Source of the DNA: Saprospira grandis str. Lewin
Lineage (GTDB): Bacteria > Bacteroidota > Bacteroidia > Chitinophagales > Saprospiraceae
Direction of reading: 5' to 3'
NCBI RefSeq assembly: GCF_000250635.1
Contig: NC_016940.1
Coordinates: 2,218,001-2,282,000 of the forward strand
Length of the DNA stretch: 64,000 nt
A program made the translations under genes and the position numbers. Below are positions 56,701 through 61,955 of this stretch, piece by piece. The notes under the pieces were generated by a model. That model did not search any database. It saw nothing but the letters and a program-made list of their open reading frames with translations, and was not told the origin of the DNA. Every line of letters starts with the position of its first letter. Within the stretch, counting starts at the first letter, position 1.

Positions 56701-59140
56701 TTACGAGCTTAACGGAACAACCAACATTACTGGAGTCTTCTCTAACCTTACTCCTGGTAGCTACATTGTCAATATTACCGACGCTAATGGCTGTACAAAC
56801 AGCACGCAAGTTCAGGTGACTGACGGTAGCGCTATCAATACCGGTATCGCTGTTACTTCTAACTATAGCGGATTTGATATCAGCTGTGTAGGAGCTGCAG
56901 ACGGTGAAGCCGCTGTAAGCGTTTCTGGTGGACAAGCACCTTATGCCATCCTTTGGTCTAATGCCGCTAACACCGATACTATTACTGGCCTAGCTGCCGA
57001 CACTTACTATGTGACTATTACTGATGCCAATGGTTGTACTGCAACCGACTCTGTAGTGGTTAGCGATCCTAGCCCGCTCGACCTAGTCGTTGCTAGCACT
57101 ATCGATCCTAACTGTGGAAGCACTGCTGATGGTAGCATCACTGTTGCCGCTAACGGCGGAGCCGCTGGATACCTTTACAATATCAACGGTGGTCTCGCTC
57201 AGTCTTCTCCCACTTTTGCTAACCTCGGCGGTGGAACTTACACCATCGAAGTGGTAGACAATAACCTCTGTAGCTCAACACTTACTGTTGACTTGACCGC
57301 TCCAGATACACTTATTGCTCTACTTAGCGCTACAGATGTAAGCTGTAATGGCCTACAAGACGGTACGGTCACTACTACTGTAACTGGTGGTACTCCTTAC
57401 CCCAACGGTGGATATGTCTATAACTGGTCTCCAATTGGTCAAACAACAGCCAATATCGGAAACCTACAAGGCAATGTGAACTACACGGTAACTGTAACTG
57501 ATGCCAACGGATGTTCTGATGTTCAAACTGTATTTGTGGCAGAACCCACAGCCATGCAGGCCAATATCCTCGATATCCAACATGTTACTTGTAACGGAAT
57601 CAATGATGGTGAACTTACGCTTAACCTCTTCGGTGGAAACGGCGGCTATGATTACTCTCTAGATGGAGGCGCTAACTTTACGCCCGTAACAACTAACCCG
57701 CTTGTTCTTACTGGACTCGCAGGTGGAACTTACCAAATCGTTATCCGCGACTCTAGCTCTATTAGCTGTGAAATTCCCGTTTCTGTAGAAATCTTGGAAA
57801 CTGACGGAATCACAGTAGATGTAACTACTACGCCTGTTTCTTGTGTAGGCGATGAAGATGGTACCGCAAGCGCTATCGCTACCGGTGGTACTGGACCCTA
57901 TAGCTTTGAATGGTCTGCTAACGCAGCCACGCAAACTACACAAACGGCTACCGGCCTAGATGCTAACTTTATTGATAGTGTCTTCCAAGCCGCACCTTAC
58001 TTTGTTATCGTTACCGATGCAAACGGCTGTACAGATACTTCTGCCGCTGTAGGTATCGCAGAACCCGATACACTGGAAATTAACCCTGTTGTGGACCAAA
58101 ATGTAAGCTGCTTCGGCGCTGCCGACGCTAGCATTAGCATCAACCCCACAGGCGGAAATACCATTGACGGATTTACTGTTCTCTGGGATAATGGAGCAAC
58201 CACAACTACGCTCTCTGACCTAGACGGCGATATCTTCTACACAGCTACTGTAACTGATGCTAAAGGTTGCCAAGAAGTAGCTACCGTATTTGTCGATGAA
58301 CCCGATCCTATCGTTGCCGGATTTACTACAGACTCTGTGAGCTGTTTCGCTGGCAATGACGGCCTCATCCAAATCGATTCTAACGGAATTACTGGTGGTA
58401 CGCCTTTCAATGGCACTGACTACGAGTTTAGCCTAGATGAAAATGGTCCTTTCACTTCTGATGTGATCTTTAATCAAGGGCTAACCGCTGGAGTCTACAC
58501 GGTCTTTGTACGCGACTCTAACGGCTGTGTGCTCGAGGTAGATAGCCTAGCTATCTTCGAACCCGCTCAGTTGACGGTACAAGCCTTCAGTGACCAAACT
58601 ATCCGAATGGGTGAAGAGGTTACTGTAAACGCTAGCGTGAACTCTGTAAATATCGATAGTACGCTAATCAACTGGTCTTATGTTGATCAAGATGGCAACC
58701 AAAATGTGCTCTGCCAAGGTGGTGATTGCTTCGAGCTTACTCTCGATGAACTTACCCAAACTACTCAACTGACCTTCGATCTAGGTACGCCTTGTAACGA
58801 TACCGCTTCTGTTCTGATTACCGTTAATGAAGCCCGCTCGATCTTCGTACCGAATGCCTTTACGCCTAACGGCGATGGCTCTAATGATGTCTTTACGGTC
58901 TACGGATCTGTAGATATTGAGCGCATCGACAAGTTTATGGTATTCGACCGCTGGGGTGAATTGGTTTACGAAGCTACTGACTTCGCTCCCAATGATCCTT
59001 CTGCAGGATGGGATGGTACTTTCCGCGGTAAACTTATGGATCCCGCTGTATTCGTCTACTATGTCGAATTTACTACCGTAGATGGCAAAACCGCTGAGGA
59101 CGGAAACGTCCGCAAAGGTGATGTTACCCTACTCCGATAA
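38768..59140 (+). CDS. Giant SprB-repeat surface adhesin, T9SS type B cargo
   Basis: About 6790 residues from the ATG at 38768, which opens a clear signal peptide ending EAKA before THVMGADL; an ATG 20 codons upstream is less likely. Order: Cys-rich THVMGADL domain (38.86-39.6 kb); PKD/Ig-like region (39.9-40.48 kb); parallel beta-helix-like region (40.48-40.92 kb) interrupted by a Gly-rich tract (40.93-41.86 kb); PKD-like domains (42-43 kb); about 65 SprB-type repeats (43.0-58.56 kb), each near 79 residues with the pattern VSCNGG..G.A......GGTAPYTYLWD.GQTT.TATGL.AGTY.VTVTDANGC; and a type B sorting domain (FVPNAFTPNGDGSNDVFTVY, FDRWGELVYEA). SprB of Flavobacterium johnsoniae, of similar size, is the mobile gliding adhesin. 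The SprF-like gene follows. Seven near-identical 474-bp units lie at 44.68-47.99 kb. Confidence 0.9.
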   Translation: MYRLRQLLVACSQLALVVLLSFAFQQEAKATHVMGADLAWECVGPNQYRFRLNLYRDCNGVNLGTTARITINGCGLNSSYTLNRVTGYPQDITPLCPTEPTACSGNGAYGVESFLYERVITLPAGCSDYRISYQLCCRNRAITTLTNGGGESLYIEAHMDNTLSPCDNSPQFLNIPTAFLCRNQPVFYNHGGYDPDGDSLVYSLIDCEEARNNPVEYSGGFGGTTPLSSSTGINIDPNTGAIAFTPTTQQVGVLCVLVEEYRGGVKIGETVRDLQFTVLNCSNTLPAATGIDLATGNGVIDYEITSCFGNALCFDVLGSDPDGNNVLMYWNGAIPGATFTTTQISGDSVLGQFCWNPTVADVGQHTFTVTVQDDDCPLLGANTFTYTVNVIANPNPVVTALPDTTICAGESVPLQAVANAPTAPTVIDSIVWSPNTGLNTNQGANVIATPAITTIYQTTIYYSDGCTTSDFVVVNVQEDPMVAVTPNGVNACAGAVVTLVGAADRAGYTFEWFDPTGASMGAGSVTGAQSSIDITLPNVTDSTICYDVVVSDPVTGCTTTEQACLVIGPPRGPVECINIYVSPTASATGAGTQFDPTTIETAIARSSCNNTVIKMAQGVYNIDTTLNITSFLTIEGGFDPTNLWEKTSDVAQTVINRTNANPLGFANAYQLIAMNASNAQGFRLQDLTITTDDADSLGMSTYGLRLTGCSDYNIVRCSISAGAAGDGADGTAGSIGFDGDPGGDGAAGSAGILDTYAGGGNGGSGGGLSGFGNGGSGASGGNTGIPLPGDGGDSASVASSSGGGGGGGGAGNVHSPSAVGAQDGGGAGSGGIPPDVNGLGGSVTSVPCPTGATGLGGGAAAGTPGSPNGANGTVGTSGANGANAPVGPAPTALAFFFPGTQALQGQNGIGGTGGCGGGGAYAAAPNTGGGGGGGGGGASGGIGGFGAYGGGGSFGVYIYSNGANGNIQDCNITTSTAGVGGTGGFGGAGGTGGAGGAGGLSGGGVSQGGAGGRGGDGGAGGRGGNGTAGYSVNVMVSSAVASQPLVNADSLYDFTVEPVIIVENVNCTKATVRFEDTGLPVGNPGAGFNITDWDFDVIGNLANPTNGIHNPDTTQYDSVGRYTIAHSGFNYTDFHNIAFDGAYQPTISSTANLIGNDTFQLCVGETASFCSDIYADSIIWNFSGAIPNPVDVQCTPNAQFNVAGFYVVELQLITDCCGDSPLDTAYLYVDPVPTATAANPVNDICKGETSTLTLNGLSPTDSVIWSPTVGNLTVTSQSTVDVTPNDSTTYIATIYSVTVTNGQTRLSCPSSVSFDVNVYPDLDPNLSSTTTICGNDGTATAAPLNGSGSYDFNWSNGVVETAVASSTISGLPVAGYTVTITDANTGCDTVETIFVFAGPTQPSAQLDSLADVSCAAGTDGFVRVATIDGTAPYDYVWDNGFVENNVLTTEQSGLASGVYCVTVTDDNGCSSSTCVTVGEPDPLVINLIQVDTVDCSYDADGVIEVEAQGGTGLYTYSWSGTAQTTALVTGLTGGPATSYTVTATDENACTATLTVDMPVKYPVTPQVVQTAQILCNGDSTAVIRAGATDGVGPYEVAISGPISAIDTQAAGALATPVTFANLPAGTYDITVTDINTTPGCSAVTNIVINEPALLSSSTALDQDVSCNGGNDGAATATATGGTAPYTYLWANGETTASATVLPAGSQCVTITDANGCTSSSCVLISEPIVHTVSASVATPYNGQQISCVGACDGSATAAGAGGTAPYTYVWSDGQTTATATALCAGTYNVTSTDANGCTATVVVTVSDPAALTAAMSSTDVSCNAGTDGTATASISGGTGAYTYLWDDGQTTATATSLSASASFCVTVTDANGCTVSACVPVNEPGAAHTVNAAVSAPYNGQQISCAGACDGSATAVGSGGTSPYTYVWSDGQTTAIATGLCAGTYTVTSTDANSCTATATVVVNDPPALTASSAGTDVSCNAGTDGTATVTAVGGTGAYSYLWDDGQTTATATNLSASASFCVTVTDANGCTISSCVTINEPGAAHTVAGTVAAPYNGEEISCAGACDGSATAAGAGGTSPYTYVWSDGQTTATATGLCAGTYTVTSTDANGCTATASVTVDDPATLTASSVGTDVSCNAGTDGTATVTAVGGTGAYSYLWDDGQTTATATNLSASASFCVTVTDANGCTISSCVTINEPGAAHTVAGTVAAPYNGEEISCAGACDGSATAAGAGGTSPYTYVWSDGQTTATATSLCAGTYTVTSTDANGCIATASVTVDDPATLTASSVGTDVSCNAGTDGTATVTAVGGTGAYSYLWDDGQTTATATNLSASASFCVTVTDANGCTISSCVTINEPGAAHTVAGTVAAPYNGEEISCAGACDGSATAAGAGGTSPYTYVWSDGQTTATATGLCAGTYTVTSTDANGCTATASVTVDDPTTLTASSVGTDVSCNAGTDGTATVTAVGGTGAYSYLWDDGQTTATATNLSASASFCVTVTDANGCTISSCVTINEPGAAHTVAGTVAAPYNGEEISCAGACDGSATAAGAGGTSPYTYVWSDGQTTATATSLCAGTYTVTSTDANGCTATASVTVDDPATLTASSVGTDVSCNAGTDGTATVTAVGGTGAYSYLWDDGQTTATATNLSASASFCVTVTDANGCTISSCVTINEPGAAHTVAGTVAAPYNGEEISCAGACDGSATAAGAGGTSPYTYVWSDGQTTATATSLCAGTYTVTSTDANGCTATASVTVDDPATLTASSVGTDVSCNAGTDGTATVTAVGGTGAYSYLWDDGQTTATAINLSASASFCVTVTDANGCTISSCVTINEPGAAHTVAGTVAAPYNGEEISCAGACDGSATAAGAGGTSPYTYVWSDGQTTATATGLCAGTYTVTSTDANGCTATASVTVDDPATLTASSVGTDVSCNAGTDGTATVTAVGGTGAYSYLWDDGQTTATATNLSASASFCVTVTDANGCTISSCVTINEPGAAHTVAGTVAAPYNGEEISCAGACDGSATAAGAGGTSPYTYVWSDGQTTATATGLCAGTYTVTSTDANGCTTTASVTVDDPAVLTPTITSTVDVNCFGQSTGAATVAAAGGTSPYTYLWDNGTTTTVNAGLASGTHCVTVTDANSCTATVCATVNQPASAVTANTAVTSNYNGQDVSCAGSADGEATAAGAGGTAPLSYLWTNGQTTQVATGLAAGTHCVTVTDNLGCTAVSCVTVTEPAPIALTVDSQVNVNCFGDATGEATIGTTGGTAPYTYQWDAAAANQNTATATALAAGTYCVTVTDANNCQNSLCVTITEPTQAVAVTLNELAPVSCAGNTDGSVEAIGSGGSGSLAYQWGTGDVTSTLTGLGAGTYCVTVTDSLGCTVSDCITLTNPTPLVVTTVNTVDVNCFGESTGEATVMGSGGIAPLSYQWDAAAGAQTTANIVGLAAGTYCVTVTDANGCTATNCVTIAQPATAVAVTATAVSDYNGFNVSCFGDTDGSATANASGGAGNYTYVWDINSQTTQTATGLAASTYCVIAADANGCRDTSCVTLNGPTAVQATITDSVDVLCQGQSTGSATVMGSGGTGSYSYNWSNTQTTAVATGLAAGVYNVTVTDANLCATDATVIIEEPASSVAVNVVSTTDVSCNGGSNGSATVAALDGTPGYTYQWDGATGGQIGATANNLSAGTYAVTATDANGCTAVTTVTISQPTLVVATISSTVDVDCRNDSTGSATVTATGGTPNAVGPAYTYIWDANANSQTTATATGLAAGSYDVTVVDANGCTSVASATVSQPAGLVDVTASITSNFNGQDVSCATAADGELTATAVDGTGPYNFAWSNGATTAIAPNVAAGTYTVTATDANGCTDTAIVTVVAPAVLTATATVDNDVACNGGANGQATAAATGGTAPYTYIWTDGQTTATATALAAGTHCVTVSDANACQTVVCVNITEPATVVQLTELTNNSPSCVAGNDGSASVVASGGVAPYTYEWDGNAASQLTATATNLSAGAYNVTTTDANGCTAVTTVTVVDPAAITVVGTTVDVDCRGDSSGSITLAVSGGATPYNYNWSNGAFTANLMNLTAGLYTVTVTDANGCVQTASYTITEPATVFTLALSVTDISCNGGSDGSLTANTAGGVAPYSYVWDLGGQTTQSITNLADGAYCVTATDANGCVQQACTTLTEPTLVNAAVVSTTDASCNGGSDGTATVAGTAGTPGYTYQWDASAANQITATATNLSAGLSPYSVTVTDANGCTAQTSVIIGEPASSVLATASEVAAVSCFGGNDGEALAAATGGTAPYTYLWDAAAASQTTATATGLSAGNFCVTVTDANGCSDVVCVTITEPTQLVATVTATTDASCNGGNNGTATVTATGGTANYSYLWDANAGNQTTATADSLAAGTYNVTVTDANGCQRVATAVISAPSNALNASITITSNYNGAQISCNTFADGEATVNVVGGTGSYSYQWSSTGAPTTASVTGLPAGIVGVTVTDANGCVAVDTAQLIAPVALVGTVNTSDVSCFGGNDGVATVTATGGTGTYTYQWDDAAAQTTATATGLVAGPVCVTITDANGCQTVSCGSIAEPAAALTASATVVANPAYNGEDVSCNGSADGTIAVSTTGGTAPYTYNWSNTATTDTVVGVAAGTYNVVVTDANGCQTTATVTVTEPTQVTVAVVATVDATCNGGNDGEATVTASNGTVPTGTYTYLWNDPAGQTTATATALAAGSYTVTATDENGCQATQTVTIGQPLIAVNATVNTTSNYNGAEVSCPTACDGEANVTAAGGTAPYTFQWDNAAAQTTATATGLCADTLYSVTVTDASGCTDIQTVTLSAPAQIVATAVVDNDASCNGGNDGAATVTATGGTGTLTYLWPSGETTVSATQLFAGNNCVTITDDNGCTTTACVTIAQPANPLLLSVVNDTLYNGQQITCNGAADAAISVAVAGGVPAYSIQWSNGPTTASQTGLDVGMYYVSVTDAGGCTQIDSIEILEPNLVNATVASQTNVGCLGDSSGAFTIGATGGTPGYTYDIGDGPVSSNVFNNLPAGFYSVTVTDLNYCSTTISVTITEPAAVLTASAVVTSNYNGADVSCFNSCDGEATVTAAGGTAPYTYVWSANNQSTATATNLCGGANYSVQVTDANGCQATATVTIANPTPVVASLQSTVDVLCNGDATGQATVTATGGTANYTYDIGNGPQAANTFTNLAVGNYEATVSDANGCFTTVPFVINGPAALTSTINVTSNYNGNQISCAGACDGAATAVGAGGTGTYTFQWSNGQTSFTATNLCNNAYVTITDQNGCSVVDSVTLSEPTLLNLAVVNQVDIGCAGATSGSFEVQASGATPNYTFDIGNGPQANGIFSNLSVGTYCVTVTDINGCSDIICTTITQGSSMNLTTQVISNNNGSAISCANSADGEASVSVTGGTAPYTYLWDNGQTTAIATGLTGGTHCVTVTDANLCDAVACVTITGPAALDITVIDSTEASCFGQADGAFTVAATGGVAPYIYSVDNGNTFTNQVTYNNLAGTVAGINYTVIVQDANGCQDTVIATVYAPTQVQLVLVNENDVSCAGGNDGSVSVTATGGNAPYTYSFQGGAFDTTSSFPDLIASSYTIVAQDANGCQASLPVTISEPTPLVLSIDTTINPSCNLDCDGQIQLSATGATAPYSFSIDGGNTFQAVGAFNGLCEGNYTVMVMDAQGCTRTRTIFLDDPDPVRVDASITGTISCNAAADGEATAVAVGGTGTFTYLWSPSGQTTAVATGLDAGVVHTVVVTDINGCSATDSVILTEPVALAATVTLQNDPACNGDNNGAISIQANPTTGTGPYTYDIGSGATNNGVFTNLNAGTYNITIADANGCSIVETVTLNDPAPLAIPQAVVTSDYNGQDVSCNGADDASVIVPSPIAGGTAPYSFLWSTANTTQAVSGLGAGTYVVTVTDANGCFDTTSVVVTEPTLLAVTATAVAAGCNGGSDGEVTAVGTGGTAPYAYELNGTTNITGVFSNLTPGSYIVNITDANGCTNSTQVQVTDGSAINTGIAVTSNYSGFDISCVGAADGEAAVSVSGGQAPYAILWSNAANTDTITGLAADTYYVTITDANGCTATDSVVVSDPSPLDLVVASTIDPNCGSTADGSITVAANGGAAGYLYNINGGLAQSSPTFANLGGGTYTIEVVDNNLCSSTLTVDLTAPDTLIALLSATDVSCNGLQDGTVTTTVTGGTPYPNGGYVYNWSPIGQTTANIGNLQGNVNYTVTVTDANGCSDVQTVFVAEPTAMQANILDIQHVTCNGINDGELTLNLFGGNGGYDYSLDGGANFTPVTTNPLVLTGLAGGTYQIVIRDSSSISCEIPVSVEILETDGITVDVTTTPVSCVGDEDGTASAIATGGTGPYSFEWSANAATQTTQTATGLDANFIDSVFQAAPYFVIVTDANGCTDTSAAVGIAEPDTLEINPVVDQNVSCFGAADASISINPTGGNTIDGFTVLWDNGATTTTLSDLDGDIFYTATVTDAKGCQEVATVFVDEPDPIVAGFTTDSVSCFAGNDGLIQIDSNGITGGTPFNGTDYEFSLDENGPFTSDVIFNQGLTAGVYTVFVRDSNGCVLEVDSLAIFEPAQLTVQAFSDQTIRMGEEVTVNASVNSVNIDSTLINWSYVDQDGNQNVLCQGGDCFELTLDELTQTTQLTFDLGTPCNDTASVLITVNEARSIFVPNAFTPNGDGSNDVFTVYGSVDIERIDKFMVFDRWGELVYEATDFAPNDPSAGWDGTFRGKLMDPAVFVYYVEFTTVDGKTAEDGNVRKGDVTLLR
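40930..41860 (+). repeat. Glycine-rich coding tract inside the adhesin gene
   Basis: GGT/GGC-rich low-complexity coding DNA with blocks such as GGGNGGSGGGLSGFGNGGSG and GGTGGAGGAGGLSGGG, interrupted by less repetitive stretches. It sits between two halves of a beta-helix-like region. Confidence 0.85.
44677..47994 (+). repeat. Seven tandem 474-bp units in the adhesin gene
   Basis: The AGCAAGTAGTG landmark (GGCAAGTAGTG in the first unit) recurs at 44677, 45151, 45625, 46099, 46573, 47047 and 47521, exactly 474 bp (158 codons) apart. Each unit holds two SprB repeats. Units differ at only scattered bases; a more diverged version lies just upstream. Confidence 0.95.
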
Positions 59141-59156
59141 TATCTGAATATGGAAA

Positions 59157-59183
59157 AAGGGCCCAATTAAGGGCCCTTCTTTC
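59157..59183 (+). terminator. Terminator of the giant adhesin gene
   Basis: AAGGGCCC pairs with GGGCCCTT over a 6-nt loop, followed by CTTTCT. It separates the adhesin gene from its SprF-like partner, so the latter needs read-through or its own promoter. Confidence 0.75.
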
Positions 59184-59315
59184 TAATATATTATCTCTTT
59201 GTTATACACTAGTTAAAGTTTATTTGCGTTCTTATAAATACTGAACATTCTCTTGCATAAGAACACAAATTTATAAACCTATAAGCTGCTCTCACAGCCT
59301 TTAAAATAGCCTATC

Positions 59316-60374
59316 ATGAAACTGTCCAGACTCCTATATTTGGCGCTAGCTTGCTTCTTTGCTGGCTCTTCTCTACAGGCCCAGGATATCCACTTTTCAC
59401 AGTTCTATGCTTCGCCCCTCAACCTGAATCCAGCAACAACGGGCGTGCTTAGCTGTGATATGCGCTTCTCTGCTATCTATCGCAACCAATGGGCAAGCGC
59501 TCTCGGAAATAAGGCCTTTAGTACCTTCTCCGCTGGTATGGAAACTCGCTTCGATGTTGGAAAAAATGATTACTGGGGCCTTGGCGTGAACCTTTGGGCC
59601 GATAAGGCGGGTACCTCTTCTTTTAGTAATGTGCATGGCTCGGTTAGCGCTTCTTATATCAAGCGCCTAGGCGGCCGCCGTTCTAATAATATGTATTTGG
59701 TAGCTGGTGGTGCTGTGGGCTTCTCTCAAAGAAGTATCGAAACGCTTGGCCTTCAGTTTGGTGAACAATGGGATGGCGATACCTATAATGGCGCTAATTC
59801 TTCTGGAGAAAATCTGGCTAACTGGAATAATAATATAACAAACCTCGATGTTCGCGCTGGCTTGTTCTGGTGGATGGCCCTCGATAAAAAAGATAAAAGC
59901 AATGTCTTCGCTGGTATCGCTTTTGACCATCTTACGCAATCTAATATTGCCTTTATCGAAAATGGCTTTGATCCGCTTTATATGAAGACAACGGTACATA
60001 TTGGTGGAGATTTTCGCATCAAACGCCGATTGGCTGTTGTCCCCAATATGATTATGCTTTTCCAAGGCCCTTCTACAGAAGTGAATTTTGGCGCTATGGT
60101 CCGATTCGATTATAGCAAACGGGCTTACTCTAATCAAGCTTTCGAAATTGGCCCTATGTTCCGCCTAGTGCAATCAAGAACAGGACAAATTGCCTCTGAT
60201 GCCGCTATTATTGCCGCCCGTATGCGCTACGGCAGCTCTACTTTTGGCCTCAGCTATGACCTGAATATCTCGGCCCTGCGCCCCGCCACCAATTCTAATG
60301 GTGCTTTCGAGGTCTCTTATGTCTACACGCTTTGCGGTGTTCGCAGTCGCAAAATGGGATGTCCTACTTTCTAG
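59316..60374 (+). CDS. PorP/SprF-family outer-membrane protein
   Basis: 352 residues with a signal peptide (KLSRLLYLALACFFAGSSLQA, then QDIHFSQFYASPLNLNPA). That mature start, and the strands that follow (SAIYRNQWAS, GLGVNLWADKAG, LVAGGAVGFSQRSI), are the hallmarks of the PorP/SprF family, outer-membrane beta-barrels that work with T9SS. In Flavobacterium, sprF lies next to sprB and is needed to export it; the same order is seen here. The protein ends in RSRKMGCPTF, a tail like the CPTF motif of the two tiny lipoproteins near 8.4 kb. Ends at a terminator. Confidence 0.88.
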   Translation: MKLSRLLYLALACFFAGSSLQAQDIHFSQFYASPLNLNPATTGVLSCDMRFSAIYRNQWASALGNKAFSTFSAGMETRFDVGKNDYWGLGVNLWADKAGTSSFSNVHGSVSASYIKRLGGRRSNNMYLVAGGAVGFSQRSIETLGLQFGEQWDGDTYNGANSSGENLANWNNNITNLDVRAGLFWWMALDKKDKSNVFAGIAFDHLTQSNIAFIENGFDPLYMKTTVHIGGDFRIKRRLAVVPNMIMLFQGPSTEVNFGAMVRFDYSKRAYSNQAFEIGPMFRLVQSRTGQIASDAAIIAARMRYGSSTFGLSYDLNISALRPATNSNGAFEVSYVYTLCGVRSRKMGCPTF

Positions 60375-60396
60375 GATAGCTATAATACAATATCTT

Positions 60397-60432
60397 AGGT
60401 CCAGCTTTTTCTAAAGGCTGGGCCTTTTTTTT
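60397..60432 (+). terminator. Terminator of the PorP/SprF gene
   Basis: AGGTCCAGC pairs with GCTGGGCCT (one G-U), then a run of eight T's that continues into the end of a repeat. Confidence 0.8.
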
Positions 60433-60585
60433 GGGGCCCGCGGCCGTTCCGGCCGCCGCTATGCTGCGGGGCTCGCAAGCCTGCTCGGCCCTGCAGCCGC
60501 CTGCGGCGGCTTGGGTCTGGCCCTTCGGGCCACCCGCTCCGCAGCGCTGGGCCTGCGGCGGCTTCGCCGCCTGCAAACCGCAAAA
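60425..60585 (-). repeat. Interspersed modular repeat, copy 13a
   Basis: TTTTGGGGCCC end merged with the terminator T-run, a CGGCC GTTC GGCCG hairpin, core, GCCGCC TGC GGCGGC hairpin, GGCCC TTC GGGCC hairpin, and GGCGGC TTC GCCGCC far end. Confidence 0.88.
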
Positions 60586-60711
60586 ATGGTATTCGTCGCT
60601 GCCGCTCCTCATCTGTTGATATGTCCCCGCCCACCCTCCCCTCTATGGGATTCCTTAGGGAATCCCTCGGGGAGTTTGGACCAAGAAAAAAGCCGCCCCG
60701 CCAGGCAGCAA

Positions 60712-60838
60712 CTGGCCTAGCGATGTGCAGCAGTGGCCGTCAGGCCAGACCAAGGCGGCAGAGCCGCCGCAGGGCCGAGCAGACTTGCGAGCTGCGGAAC
60801 GTAGCGCCGACGACCAAAGGGAGGCGGAGGCCCCAAAA
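60712..60838 (+). repeat. Interspersed modular repeat, copy 13b
   Basis: TGGCCTAGCGATG, hairpin A TGGCC GTCA GGCCA, hairpin B GGCGGC AGA GCCGCC (60754-60768), core with one change (CTTGCGAGC), GGAACGTAGCGCCGACGACC and the GGAGGCCCC end against the stop of the next gene. With 13a it fills the 60375-60838 gap; no gene seen. Confidence 0.88.
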
Positions 60839-61420
60839 TTACCAAAACCTAAAACTTAAGGTCGTCTGCATATAGATTCCCGAAAACTCCTCGAAGTTGG
60901 CCCCAAAGCCATAGCTATAGGCCCCCCGAACTCGCCAAATGACTTGTCGGGTATGCAAGAGATTGAGGCCCAAAATAAAGGCCGCCCGAGAACGGGCCTT
61001 CTCAAAATCAGACCGCTGGATACCGCCATATTCTAGCCCCCAAAAGGGAACAAAAACAGCCCGCTTGATGCGGTCCTCAAAGGAAAACTCGACCCCCAAA
61101 GAACTACTCAAAATAGAAGAGGTGTCTTGCAATTGGCTACGCAGCAAAGCCGCCTGAGCATAGACCCGAAAATAAGCGGGGCCCGTCCGAGCATGCGCCC
61201 GATTCCGCATATAAAGATTTAGGCCAAACTCAGGCCCAATAAATGGCCCCAAACCCTTATCTTCATAGGGCAAAAATGCCGTAACCCCCAAATTGGGCCC
61301 CAAATGATCAAACCAATGAAATGGGGCAGGAGCGCCATTGATAATCCTCGCATCTTCCTTTTGTCCAAACAATAAAGTAGCCCCAAAACTGAAAATCAAA
61401 ATCAAAAAAATGTTTTTCAT
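60839..61420 (-). CDS. Probable outer-membrane beta-barrel protein
   Basis: 193 residues. Signal peptide (KNIFLILIFSFGATLLFG, then QKED). The rest alternates hydrophobic and polar residues in strands with aromatic girdles (GVTAFLPYEDKGLGPFIGPEFGLNLYM, ISGIYMQTTLSFRFW-like end) and the final residues FRFW fit the C-terminal signature of an outer-membrane barrel. About eight strands would fit the length. No specific family was recognised. Its stop abuts an interspersed repeat. Confidence 0.65.
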   Translation of the reverse strand: MKNIFLILIFSFGATLLFGQKEDARIINGAPAPFHWFDHLGPNLGVTAFLPYEDKGLGPFIGPEFGLNLYMRNRAHARTGPAYFRVYAQAALLRSQLQDTSSILSSSLGVEFSFEDRIKRAVFVPFWGLEYGGIQRSDFEKARSRAAFILGLNLLHTRQVIWRVRGAYSYGFGANFEEFSGIYMQTTLSFRFW

Positions 61421-61475
61421 ATCATCTAAGTTTAGTTGTTGTTTAGATGAATGAATTACTTTATCCCCCTATATT

Positions 61476-61952
61476 ATGCTTCTTCAATTTATCGGGCTCC
61501 AAGCCCAGCTCCAAATACAACGCTCAGAACCAGCGGCAGAACTTGCGCAAGCCCTAGCCCCGCTGCTGGCCAATGAACAGCAACCCAATGCCCCCTTTAT
61601 GGGCCAAATTAAGGGGGAACGCATCCATTTTCGTCGAAATAAACCCGCTCAGGGACTCAGTTTCCCCATTTGGGTTAAAGGCCAGTGGCATAGCTGGGGC
61701 AAAGACCAAAGTGCGCTCTTTCTGCAAATTTCTCCCTCCAAATGGGTGCTGGCCCTTTTTGTGATCTTCCTACTTTTTATTTTGGGCCTGAGTTTCGTAT
61801 TTTTGGGCCTCAGCCAATTAGACCAATGGATAGATCTGGTTTTTTTTCTGCCCATCCTCTTCTTTTTGGCCATTTTTGGCCTATTTTACACGGCCCTCAA
61901 ACAAGAAGTACAACATCTTAAAACTGAGCTGAACCGCTTGCTGCAACCCTAA
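61476..61952 (+). CDS. Small membrane protein, two helices
   Basis: 158 residues. The N-terminal ~85 residues are soluble (PAAELAQALAPLLANEQQ, GERIHFRRNKPAQG), then two membrane helices (WVLALFVIFLLFILGLSFVFL and LVFFLPILFFLAIFGLFYTAL) and a charged tail (KQEVQHLKTELNRLL). In-frame upstream sequence holds a stop before any other ATG, so this start is kept. The next gene begins 3 bp after the stop, so the two form an operon. No family was recognised. Confidence 0.62.
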   Translation: MLLQFIGLQAQLQIQRSEPAAELAQALAPLLANEQQPNAPFMGQIKGERIHFRRNKPAQGLSFPIWVKGQWHSWGKDQSALFLQISPSKWVLALFVIFLLFILGLSFVFLGLSQLDQWIDLVFFLPILFFLAIFGLFYTALKQEVQHLKTELNRLLQP

Positions 61953-61955
61953 TGT

